The translations under genes were made by a program, and so were the position numbers. The notes under the pieces are model-generated. The model saw nothing but the letters and a program-made list of their open reading frames with translations, ran no database searches and had not been told where the DNA came from. Shown here in pieces: positions 6,450 to 13,595 of a stretch of 60,005 nucleotides of DNA; position 1 is the stretch's first letter, and each line of letters begins with the position of its first letter. The DNA is taken from contig JAZDPK010000065.1 in NCBI GenBank assembly GCA_043797615.1, positions 1-60,005 on the forward strand. Reading direction: 5' to 3'. This DNA is from JAZDPK01 sp043797615. Lineage in GTDB: Bacteria; Patescibacteriota; Patescibacteriia; UBA11705; JABHMO01.

Positions 6450-8088
6450 ATGGCATCTTTCAGAAAATTTTTTTTTTCATGAAACCAGTTCCATCACAGC
6501 CGCCGCGGTCATCATCGCCGGGGCGAGTTTGTTGTCCAGGGCGCTTGGCGTGATCCGCGACCGCGTGCTGGCCTCGCAATTCGGCGCGGGCAGCGAGCTG
6601 GACATTTATTACGCTTCGTTCCGCATTCCGGATTTCGTCTATAATATCGTGATCCTCGGCGCTTTGTCCGCCGGGCTAATCCCGATTTTCGTTTCGCTTT
6701 TCAAAAAAGAAAATTCAAAAAGCGCTGAAGACAACAAAGCAGCGTGGGATTTGATAAATAATATTTTGAATATCGCCGGCGTTTTCCTGATTGTTGTTTG
6801 TTCAGTTTTGGCGCTGATCAGCCCGTGGCTGATTCCGCTGATCACGCCCGGATTTAGCAATGAAAAAATGCAGATGACGGTCAATTTGACGCGGATAATG
6901 TTTTTAAGCCCGCTGTTTCTCGGCCTCAGCGGCATATTCAGCGGCGTGCTCCAGTCTTTGAAAAGGTTCCTCATGTTTTCCATCGCGCCGATCATGTACA
7001 ATCTCGGAATAATCTTCGGCGCGTTTTTTTTGGTCAAGCCGTTCGGACTGGCCGGCTTGGCGTACGGCGTGGTGCTCGGCGCATTGATGCATTTGCTCAT
7101 TCAATTGCCGACGACGATTCACCTCGGATTCAATTACCGCTGGATTTTCAAATTGAAAGACAGCAATTTTTTGAAAATAATGAGAATGACCGGGCCGCGG
7201 CTGTTAAGTTTGGCCAGCTCGCAGATCAATTTAACCATCATAACGATTTTGGCGTCGACTCTAGCGGCCGGCAGCTTGGCCGTGTTCAATCTGTCGAACA
7301 ATCTGCAGAGCTTTAGCGTGGGCATTTTCGGCATTTCCTACGCCCTGGCGGCCTTTCCGCTTTTATCGAAAAATTTCGCGGAAAACAACGAACAGGATTT
7401 CAAAGATAATTTTTTGCGCACTTTCAAACAGATCCTTTTTTTCATGATCCCGATCACCGTTCTTTTGATTATCCTGCGGATCCAGGCGGTGCGCGTGATC
7501 CTCGGCGCCGGTAATTTCGATTGGAACGACACGGTCTTGACCGCGAATTGTTTGGGTATTTTTAGCCTGAGTTTGTTCAGCCAAGCGCTTTTGCCATTGC
7601 TCGCGCGGGCGTTTTACAGCCGGCACAACACGAAAGCGCCGTTCGTCGCGAGTTTGATCGGCGAAATAGCCAATCTGATTTTTTGCCTGATTTTAATTCA
7701 GGAATTCGGGGTCTTGGGGCTGGCACTCGGCTTCACGCTAAGCGCGATAATCAATTTTACGCTGCTGGCGCTTATGCTCGATAAAAAGGTTAAAGGCATT
7801 TTCCGAAACGGCGTTCTGAAGTTCGCCGGAAAAATTTTATTCGCTTCGCTGATCATGGGCGTGGCAACGCAGCTGGTGAAAACCGGCATTGGGGAGATCG
7901 TTAACATGCATAAATTCTGGGGCGTTTTCACCCAGGGCTTGGCAGCGGGGCTGGCCGGCGTGGCGGTGTTCGCGCTCATCGCGTATTTGTTTAAAGTTGA
8001 AGAATTAAGCTCGCTATTCGGCGCGATCAAGCGGCGCTTGTGGAAAAAGGCGACGGTCAGCGACGAAGGGATACGGGATTTGGGTTAG
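6450..8088 (+). CDS. murJ: Lipid II flippase MurJ, with frameshift at a T10 run
   Basis: This is a MATE/MVF-fold transporter that moves lipid II across the membrane, with about 14 hydrophobic helices. The family signature LLSRALGVIRDRVLASQFG starts at 6532. In that frame, sense codons continue upstream (ETSSITAAAVIIAGAS) but no ATG is reached. The natural N-terminus is at ATG 6450 (MASFRKFFF), in another frame. The two frames join if one T is removed from the ten-T run 6468-6477. The gene starts 4 bases after the ackA stop. Either a sequencing indel, a real mutation or slippage explains it. Without correction the readable frame is 6529-8088, starting at TTG. Confidence 0.85.
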
Positions 8089-8126
8089 GTTGAAAATTAC
8101 AAACAGACAAATTTGCCTGGAATAAA

Positions 8127-8157
8127 AAAGGAACTGCCGATGTTGGCTTGTTCCTTT
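8127..8157. terminator. Bidirectional intrinsic terminator
   Basis: AAAGGAAC (8127-8134) pairs with GTTCCTTT (8150-8157). T-rich flanks on both sides serve murJ on the plus strand and the gene at 8168-8542 on the minus strand. Confidence 0.7.
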
Positions 8158-8167
8158 GTTGTTTAAC

Positions 8168-8542
8168 TCATTGGCGCAAAGGAAGTTGCGCCGGATTGTT
8201 CGTTGCCCCGGGATTTTCCAAAAAGCGTTCCACTTTTTTGCAGTCTACCGCGGCGATCGGCGGCAGTAAGCGCGCATGATTCACCACGACTATGGCGTTG
8301 ACATAAGCAAAGCAGATGCCGGTGCGGTTGTCTTTGAAGTACGAGATTTGCGGTTGAAGCTCGTCGAAATATTGAATTGTTTGCTTTTCCGATTGATCTT
8401 CCGGCTGGGACATTGTCAATGCTAATGATATTCCAGCAGCAATGATGAATAGGATGGCAATAACTGTAATAATTGACATGCGTTTAAAATTTTTTTTGTT
8501 TAATTCCAGAGCATTGCGCAATTTTTCATTTTCCTCTTGCAT
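8168..8542 (-). CDS. Hypothetical single-pass membrane protein
   Basis: The protein is 124 aa. The start at 8542 (MQEENEKL) is supported by AGGAGAG 6 bases upstream; a longer frame to 8581 lacks such support. It has an N-terminal charged coiled-coil-like segment (residues 1-20), one membrane helix at about 24-45, and a C-terminal domain of about 80 residues with two Cys (GICFAYVNAIVVVN and AAVDCKKVERFL). I do not recognise the family. It is transcribed from its own consensus promoter and ends in a shared terminator, so it is a monocistronic accessory gene between murJ and lepA. Confidence 0.75.
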   Translation of the reverse strand: MQEENEKLRNALELNKKNFKRMSIITVIAILFIIAAGISLALTMSQPEDQSEKQTIQYFDELQPQISYFKDNRTGICFAYVNAIVVVNHARLLPPIAAVDCKKVERFLENPGATNNPAQLPLRQ

Positions 8543-8586
8543 TTTTTCTCTCCTGGTTAAAATTTGATTTTCAATGAACAAAACTG

Positions 8587-8615
8587 ATTATACTCGCAGT
8601 TTGCGGCATTGTCAA
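8587..8615 (-). promoter_or_regulatory. Consensus sigma-70 type promoter
   Basis: On the minus strand, TTGACA (8610-8615), 17 bases, TATAAT (8587-8592), driving the gene at 8168-8542. Confidence 0.85.
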
Positions 8616-8730
8616 ATTTTTCGATTTTTATCAATAAAATCATCAAATTGCCAGTGGTGCGCGCACCGAAGCTTCTTTAAATCAAAGACAATACGCTGGA
8701 ACGATTTCCGGCGTATTTTTATTTTAAGGG

Positions 8731-8758
8731 TTGATTTTTGAATAGAATTTGGTATGAT
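8731..8758 (+). promoter_or_regulatory. lepA promoter
   Basis: TTGATT (8731), 16 bases, TATGAT (8753-8758), with an upstream TGG extending the -10. The leader carries a small CGGACT/AGTCCG hairpin at 8766-8779. Confidence 0.6.
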
Positions 8759-8819
8759 GGGTGAGCGGACTAAAGTCCGAAGAACCACGGCCAAAGCCGG
8801 TAAAATAATTTAGAAAGAT

Positions 8820-10700
8820 ATGAATAACATAAGAAATTTTTGTATTATCGCGCATATTGATCACGGGAAATCCACTTTGGCCGACCGTTTTTTGGAATTG
8901 ACCGGAACCGTGGAAAAGCGAAAGATGAAAGAGCAGATGCTCGACACGATGGATCTGGAACGAGAGCGGGGGATTACGATCAAGCTCCAGCCGGCGTGCA
9001 TGCATTATAAAAATTATATTTTAAATTTGATCGATACGCCCGGGCACGTTGATTTCAATTACGAAGTGTCGCGTTCGCTCGCGGCCGTGGAAGGCGCGCT
9101 CCTGCTCGTTGACGCGAGCCAGGGCGTGCAGGCGCAGACTTTGGCGAATTTGTATTTGGCCGTTGAACAAGGATTGGAAATTATTCCGGTCGTGAATAAA
9201 ATCGATCTGCCGGCGGCGGATGTTGAAAAGACAATCAGAGAGATCATGAACATCGTCGGCTGCAAAAAAGAAGAAATTCTTCTTTGCTCCGCGAAAACCG
9301 GCGTTGGCGCGGAAAAAATATTAGACGCGGTGATTGAAAAAGTGCCGGCGCCTAAAGTCGATGCGGAGAAGCCGCTGCGGGCGCTGATTTTCGATTCTTT
9401 TTACGACGAATACAAAGGCGTGGTGGCGTACATTCGCGTTGTCGACGGAAAATTGAAAAAAGGCGACAAGCTGCGCATGATGGGCGCGGAAGCCGAAGCC
9501 GATGTTTTGGAATGCGGCGTTTTGAAGCCGCAATTGGTGTTGAAAGAAACATTGGAAGCCGGCGAAATCGGATACGTGATGACCGGACTGAAAGAAATCG
9601 AGAAATGTAGAGTAGGTGATACGATTACAAATGGGAAAACACAAACTGCAAAAAGTCCCACTGCATCGGGATCCCTTCGGGACAAAATGCAAAATAATGA
9701 AGATGTTTTTCAATTGCCCGGATACAAAGAAGTGAAGCCGATGGTTTACGCCGGCGTTTTCTGCAAAGAGGGAAACGAATACAATGAGTTGCGCGAAGGC
9801 ATCGGCAAATTGAAATTGAACGATTCATCCTTGGTTTACGAGCCGGAAAGTTCGCCGGTTTTGGGCTTGGGATTCCGTTGCGGATTTCTTGGTCTTTTGC
9901 ATTTGGAAATTTTCCAGGAACGCTTGCGGCGCGAATTCAATCTTGATTTGGTCATAACGACGCCGAGCGTGGCGTACAAAGTCGTGCTGAAGCCGGGTAT
10001 GCGCATGCCGTCGTTCGTCAAAAAAACGCAAATAATTTCCGATCATGAATACGTGATCAAAAATCCGAACGAATTTCCGGATCAAAGCCGGATCGACGGC
10101 ATGGAAGAGCCGATCATGAATCTGGATATCGTTACTCCGAAAGAATATTACGGCAATGTCATGCAATTGGTGCAGGACAGCCGCGGCGAATATGTCAATT
10201 CCGAATACATTGACGAAACGCGGATGATTTTGCATTACCGCATGCCGCTGGCCATGCTGATTGTCGATTTTTATGACAAGCTGAAAACCGTGAGCTCGGG
10301 CTACGCTTCAATGAATTACGATTTTGCAAAATACAGCCGCGCCGATCTTGTTAAAATGGACGTCTTGGTCGCGGAAGTGCCGGAAGAAGCGTTCTCGTCA
10401 ATCGTATATCGCGACCTTGCTTTTCATATTGGAAAGAAAATCGTGGAAAATCTAGCCGATACCATTCCCCGCCATCAATTCGTAATTAAACTTCAAGCAG
10501 CGATCGGCGGTAAAATAATCGCGGCTGAAAGAATTTCGGCTTTGCGCAAAGACGTGACCGCGAAGCTTTACGGCGGCGACTGGACGCGGCGCGCCAAGCT
10601 TTTGAACAAGCAGAAAAAGGGCAAGAAGAAGATGATGGCCATGGGCAAGGGAAGAGTGAATATTCCGCCGGAGGCGTATCTGGCGGTGATGAAGAGGTGA
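8820..10700 (+). CDS. lepA: Elongation factor 4 (LepA)
   Basis: The protein is 626 aa. It is a translational GTPase with the P-loop AHIDHGKSTLADR (about 11-23), switch II DTPGHVDFNYEVSRS, NKIDLPAAD, and the LepA-specific C-terminal region through GRVNIPPEAYLAVMKR. It binds the ribosome and affects elongation or initiation. Domain II contains about 25 extra residues (roughly 271-296, around GKTQTAKSPTASGSLRDK) just before LPGYKEVKPMV, where ordinary LepA has a short loop. That segment is encoded by a palindromic repeat element. The reading frame is intact through the insert, so the protein is probably functional. Confidence 0.95.
   Translation: MNNIRNFCIIAHIDHGKSTLADRFLELTGTVEKRKMKEQMLDTMDLERERGITIKLQPACMHYKNYILNLIDTPGHVDFNYEVSRSLAAVEGALLLVDASQGVQAQTLANLYLAVEQGLEIIPVVNKIDLPAADVEKTIREIMNIVGCKKEEILLCSAKTGVGAEKILDAVIEKVPAPKVDAEKPLRALIFDSFYDEYKGVVAYIRVVDGKLKKGDKLRMMGAEAEADVLECGVLKPQLVLKETLEAGEIGYVMTGLKEIEKCRVGDTITNGKTQTAKSPTASGSLRDKMQNNEDVFQLPGYKEVKPMVYAGVFCKEGNEYNELREGIGKLKLNDSSLVYEPESSPVLGLGFRCGFLGLLHLEIFQERLRREFNLDLVITTPSVAYKVVLKPGMRMPSFVKKTQIISDHEYVIKNPNEFPDQSRIDGMEEPIMNLDIVTPKEYYGNVMQLVQDSRGEYVNSEYIDETRMILHYRMPLAMLIVDFYDKLKTVSSGYASMNYDFAKYSRADLVKMDVLVAEVPEEAFSSIVYRDLAFHIGKKIVENLADTIPRHQFVIKLQAAIGGKIIAAERISALRKDVTAKLYGGDWTRRAKLLNKQKKGKKKMMAMGKGRVNIPPEAYLAVMKR
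9636..9697 (+). repeat. In-frame palindromic element inside lepA
   Basis: It combines GCAAAA-type words on both flanks with a GGGATCCC-centred palindrome (9666-9682). The same core lies in spacers at 18010, 52932 and 55212. Confidence 0.75.
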
Positions 10701-10754
10701 ACAAAAGGGGATGAAAAGGCAGAAGAGGGCAAAGAAGGCTAAAGAAGATTATTA

Positions 10755-10810
10755 AGCATTGTCATCCTGCCCTGAATTTAATTCAGGGTGATTCAGGATC
10801 TGACAATGCT
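10755..10810. repeat. TGTCATCCTG..CAGGATCTGACA hairpin, copy 1
   Basis: AGCATTGTCATCCTG pairs imperfectly with CAGGATCTGACAATGCT, with CCTGAATTTAATTCAGG inside. Shorter copies are at 17420 and 53436. Confidence 0.75.
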
Positions 10811-10825
10811 GCTCAGATATTTTCC

Positions 10826-10870
10826 GTCATACTTCGAGTCCCCGCATTTTGCGGGGCACCTCAGTATGAC
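10826..10870. repeat. GTCATACTTCGAG..CTCAGTATGAC hairpin, copy 1
   Basis: The end sequences match those of 11194-11263, but the interior differs (CCCCGCATTTTGCGGGG here). Confidence 0.7.
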
Positions 10871-10883
10871 AATCTAAAAAATA

Positions 10884-10917
10884 AAAACGCCCTGCGGATT
10901 GTCCGCTCGGGCGTTTA
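10884..10917 (-). terminator. Intrinsic terminator of the small gene 10921-11088
   Basis: AAACGCCC (10885-10892) pairs with GGGCGTTT (10909-10916). Read on the minus strand, it is followed by a T-rich stretch just after the stop codon. Confidence 0.7.
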
Positions 10918-10920
10918 TTG

Positions 10921-11088
10921 TCATTCGGAAGATTCCGGGTTTTCTACTTCTTTTTTTTTGCCTTTTTTCTTTTTGCCGTTCTGTTTTTTGTCTGTTTGCT
11001 TTGGCGGCGCGAAATCGCTCATTTTGCGGTGGTTAACCTTAAACTTGACTCCGTCCCTGCCTTTACCGAGCCGCGAAGCGTAGCGCAT
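10921..11088 (-). CDS. Small basic protein with Lys-rich tail
   Basis: The protein is 55 aa. The start at ATG 11088 (MRYASRLGKGRDG) has a strong AGGAGGG 5 bases upstream, while an in-frame extension to 11199 has none. The first half is mixed. The second half is nearly all Lys with Asn/Gly (KKQNGKKKKGKKKEVE) and acidic at the very end, suggesting nucleic-acid binding or disorder. A consensus promoter at 11165-11193 and a terminator right after the stop make it a complete minimal transcription unit. It sits between four different hairpin repeats. I recognise no family. Confidence 0.65.
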   Translation of the reverse strand: MRYASRLGKGRDGVKFKVNHRKMSDFAPPKQTDKKQNGKKKKGKKKEVENPESSE

Positions 11089-11164
11089 GAGTTCCCTCCT
11101 ATGCCCCGAAGTTGCCGTTAAGACATACTTTACGGGCTTTATGCGTTGGTTGCTCCCCTTGAAT

Positions 11165-11193
11165 ATTATATCGCAATTAAAAAGGTGATGCAA
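11165..11193 (-). promoter_or_regulatory. Promoter of the small basic protein gene
   Basis: On the minus strand, TTGCAT (11188-11193), 17 bases, TATAAT (11165-11170). Confidence 0.75.
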
Positions 11194-11263
11194 TGTCATA
11201 CTTCGAGGGTTTGTGTAAAAAATTTTATTTGAATATTCTTTTCCAAACCACCTCAGTATGACA
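11194..11263. repeat. TGTCATACTTCGAG..CTCAGTATGACA hairpin, copy 2
   Basis: It has the same ends as 10826-10870 but a longer A/T-rich interior with GGTTTG and CAAACC arms. Confidence 0.7.
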
Positions 11264-11269
11264 TAGCAC

Positions 11270-11320
11270 TGTCACCCTGAGGTGCTCTGAGTTAGTCGAA
11301 GAGCCTCGAACGGGTGACAG
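11270..11320. repeat. TGTCACCCTGAG..CGGGTGACA hairpin
   Basis: Outer arms TGTCACCC and GGGTGACA surround internal GAGGTGCTC and TCGAAGAGCCTCGA segments. It lies just past the terminator of the 11371-13131 gene. Confidence 0.6.
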
Positions 11321-11331
11321 GAAAAATAAAA

Positions 11332-11360
11332 AAGCCCTGGCAGGTGATTGACCAGGGCTT
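11332..11360 (-). terminator. Intrinsic terminator of the 586-aa repeat protein gene
   Basis: AAGCCCTGG (11332-11340) pairs with CCAGGGCTT (11352-11360). On the minus strand a T-rich tract follows. Confidence 0.8.
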
Positions 11361-11370
11361 CGGTGAAATG

Positions 11371-13131
11371 TTATTCCAAGGGAATGCCTTGAATTTCGTT
11401 GAGAATTGTGAGGTTAACAATGGATTTATCCACAACATGAGGAATGGCCGCCGGAACCAGATGTAATGTCGTATATTCCAAGTGATTTCCCTGTCCGTCG
11501 CCGTGTCCGCTTTTCATGACAATGAATCGCATTTCGGATTTGATTTTATTTTTCAAAAAATCGTTGATCTTGTCGTTATTGACGTCCATCAGAGCGTCAA
11601 CGCTTCTGCCGAAAGAGCGGAGCGTCGGCAAGAATTCAATGCTTTGATTCGAGGTTAGACATTTTGATTTGTCGAGCAGATAGAGGCAAGCCTTTTTGCA
11701 AAAATCGTCGATTTTGCCGCAGTTGATGATTTTTTCGCGGATTGTGCGCATCTGTTCGTCAAACTTTTTGGCGGTTGTTTCGCTGTCGTGCATTTTGAAT
11801 CGCGACAGATCAATGGAATCGATAGTGTTTTTCACCTGGTCGTCTACATCGGTGATTTCCGCTTTTTCGGCATCTAATTCGCGCGGTTTCAGGCAGATCA
11901 ACAGGCTGTCATATTTTTTGACGCCTTGTTTTCTGACCCAGCTGACGCAGAATTCCATGTCCGTGTTAATTTGATTTTTGATGAAGTGATTTTTGCGTTG
12001 CACAGCTTCAATCGAGTCGGCAGTTGTCAATGTCAGGAATCTACCGCCGGGAAATTCCAGCCCGGCCGGCTTGGTGAATTTTTCCGACATGTCGATCAAG
12101 CGGAGAAGCGCTTTCAATCCGAATTCCGATTCGCGGAGTTCAATGGATTTGACGATTTGCTGTTTCAGCTGAAATATTATTTCGTTTGCCGCGTCTACCT
12201 TTTCGCAATGCTGGATTTCTCTGGCCGTTTCGTCCATGATGTTGAAGTCGGGATCCGAGTTGTAATTCCCTATTTCCTTGATGATCTCCGCGTTGGCGTG
12301 GAAAATTTGTTCCGGCTTTTGATCATACCACACATTTGAAAACCAAATCGTTCCACCTTTGCGATAAACGGCGTCCCATTCGTTTTTGTCGTTAAATGAA
12401 GCGCCATGATGGATGAGTCGAAAATTGGTGCCTATTTTTTCAAGAGAAAGATCAATGCGCGTTGCGCAGTTGGCACTGACAAAAGCATGGGCAGTGCCAC
12501 TCGCGCTTTCGCCTTGTTCGCCGAATTCTTTCGAAAAAGTCAGTGCCACGCGCTTGGTCAGGTTTTCCGACTTGTCCAGCAGCCAGCACACTGCTTTGCG
12601 TCCGAAATCGTCGCCGTCTGGTGAATTCATGATGATCTTTTTCAGCTCGTCCATCTGGTCGTCGGTGACGCGAGTGGGTTTCGCCTTTTTGTTGTCCGAC
12701 AGTTGGTTTTGAAGTTTAAGCACGGCTTCAATATTTTCTTCCGACAAGCGATGCATTTTGGGCAGATTCATATTTAAGTTTGAATAGGTATCTTTCTCTT
12801 GGCCCAAAACGAATAAATGCATTGATCCGTTGGCTTTGTCTTTGTCGTATTCGCCGTTGAAATAAATATGGCAACGTTCGTGCGTCAATTTCAGCGCGGC
12901 GCGCAAATATGCAGTTATCGATTCATCAAGATTGACAAATTTGCCGGCGATGACTTTGTTGTCTCCCGTGCCGATGTGTAAAATTTTCACCGTCATTTTG
13001 GCTTTGAAGTTGTTGAACTTCAATGTGAACTCGGATTCGTGTCCGTGGGGAAAGATTTCAGTCAAAATCTTTTTCCAATGCGGACCTTCCGTGATTTGCA
13101 CTTCGATCGGTTTCTTCTCTTCGGTTGTCAT
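11371..13131 (-). CDS. Large uncharacterised protein with internal repeats
   Basis: The protein is 586 aa. The start at 13131 (MTTEEKKPIEVQ) follows GAGGAGG at 7 bases. There is no signal peptide or membrane helix, so it is probably cytoplasmic. A helical motif occurs three times: about 175-194 (DDFGRKAVCWLLDKSENLT), 335-354 (SEFGLKALLRLIDMSEKFT) and 475-494 (DDFCKKACLYLLDKSKCLT). Each is followed by a beta-rich block of 80-100 residues that looks like a diverged copy of the same domain. A fourth, weaker block fills the N-terminus. I do not recognise the family. It is monocistronic, with its own promoter and terminator, between lepA and recJ. Confidence 0.75.
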   Translation of the reverse strand: MTTEEKKPIEVQITEGPHWKKILTEIFPHGHESEFTLKFNNFKAKMTVKILHIGTGDNKVIAGKFVNLDESITAYLRAALKLTHERCHIYFNGEYDKDKANGSMHLFVLGQEKDTYSNLNMNLPKMHRLSEENIEAVLKLQNQLSDNKKAKPTRVTDDQMDELKKIIMNSPDGDDFGRKAVCWLLDKSENLTKRVALTFSKEFGEQGESASGTAHAFVSANCATRIDLSLEKIGTNFRLIHHGASFNDKNEWDAVYRKGGTIWFSNVWYDQKPEQIFHANAEIIKEIGNYNSDPDFNIMDETAREIQHCEKVDAANEIIFQLKQQIVKSIELRESEFGLKALLRLIDMSEKFTKPAGLEFPGGRFLTLTTADSIEAVQRKNHFIKNQINTDMEFCVSWVRKQGVKKYDSLLICLKPRELDAEKAEITDVDDQVKNTIDSIDLSRFKMHDSETTAKKFDEQMRTIREKIINCGKIDDFCKKACLYLLDKSKCLTSNQSIEFLPTLRSFGRSVDALMDVNNDKINDFLKNKIKSEMRFIVMKSGHGDGQGNHLEYTTLHLVPAAIPHVVDKSIVNLTILNEIQGIPLE

Positions 13132-13245
13132 AAAGACCTCCTCATTGTCAAGGATCAGCAGCGCCTGAAGGGCAAGCGCCAACCCCTATTCCGCGGGATA
13201 AACCCGAGGAACGACCGGCTTTTTGCTAAAACCGGAGTTTATTGA

Positions 13246-13274
13246 ATGTTAGCGCACGCGGTTTTAAATGTCAA
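13246..13274 (-). promoter_or_regulatory. Promoter of the 586-aa protein gene
   Basis: On the minus strand, TTGACA (13269-13274), 17 bases, TAACAT (13246-13251). It implies a leader of about 110 bases. Confidence 0.75.
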
Positions 13275-13285
13275 TAGATATAGGT

Positions 13286-13370
13286 ATAATCCGAATAAAA
13301 AAAGAAATCCGAATGCTCCGAAATATTCAAGTTAAATTCGGATAATTCGGATTAAAAAATTTTGGATTAT
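13286..13370. repeat. Mirrored word array, AATCCGAAT family, copy 1
   Basis: The left arm carries AATCCGAAT words. The right arm carries AATTCGGATAATTCGGATT. The segment AATCCGAATGCTCCGAA recurs at 54500. This and the next array fill the 460-base spacer before recJ. Confidence 0.75.
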
Positions 13371-13390
13371 GTTTTACGGCGATTAGGCGT

Positions 13391-13474
13391 TTACAGCTGC
13401 ACGGTCCAGAGAACCATTGAAAGAAGAACGATGATGACGATAATTATCCAGAGGATTTTTTGTATTTTGCGCAT
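13391..13474 (-). CDS. Possible 27-residue membrane peptide
   Basis: MRKIQKIL is followed by an Ile/Val/Leu stretch ending LWTVQL, a single hydrophobic helix with a basic N-terminus. It lies between two repeat arrays. No ribosome site or good promoter is visible. CPR genomes have many such peptides, but this one may be a chance frame. Confidence 0.3.
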   Translation of the reverse strand: MRKIQKILWIIIVIIVLLSMVLWTVQL

Positions 13475-13493
13475 AGATGGGGTAAAATGGAAA

Positions 13494-13590
13494 CACGGAT
13501 AGCGCGGATAAAGGCAAACGGATAATGCGGATTTATTTAGAATATTTCTAAAGTAATCCGTTAAATCCGTTGCAATCCGTTTTTTCCGTT
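13494..13590. repeat. Mirrored word array, ACGGAT/ATCCGT family
   Basis: The left arm (ACGGATAGCGCGGATAAA and following) is mirrored by TAATCCGTTAAATCCGTTG and following, ending at the recJ start. A related half array lies at 845-875. Confidence 0.7.
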
Positions 13591-13595
13591 TTCTT

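Noticed and set aside
8820..10700. Alternative genetic code (TGA as Gly)
   Set aside because: TGA ends lepA, mutS and several coupled genes at the expected positions, and no in-frame TGA interrupts a conserved gene.
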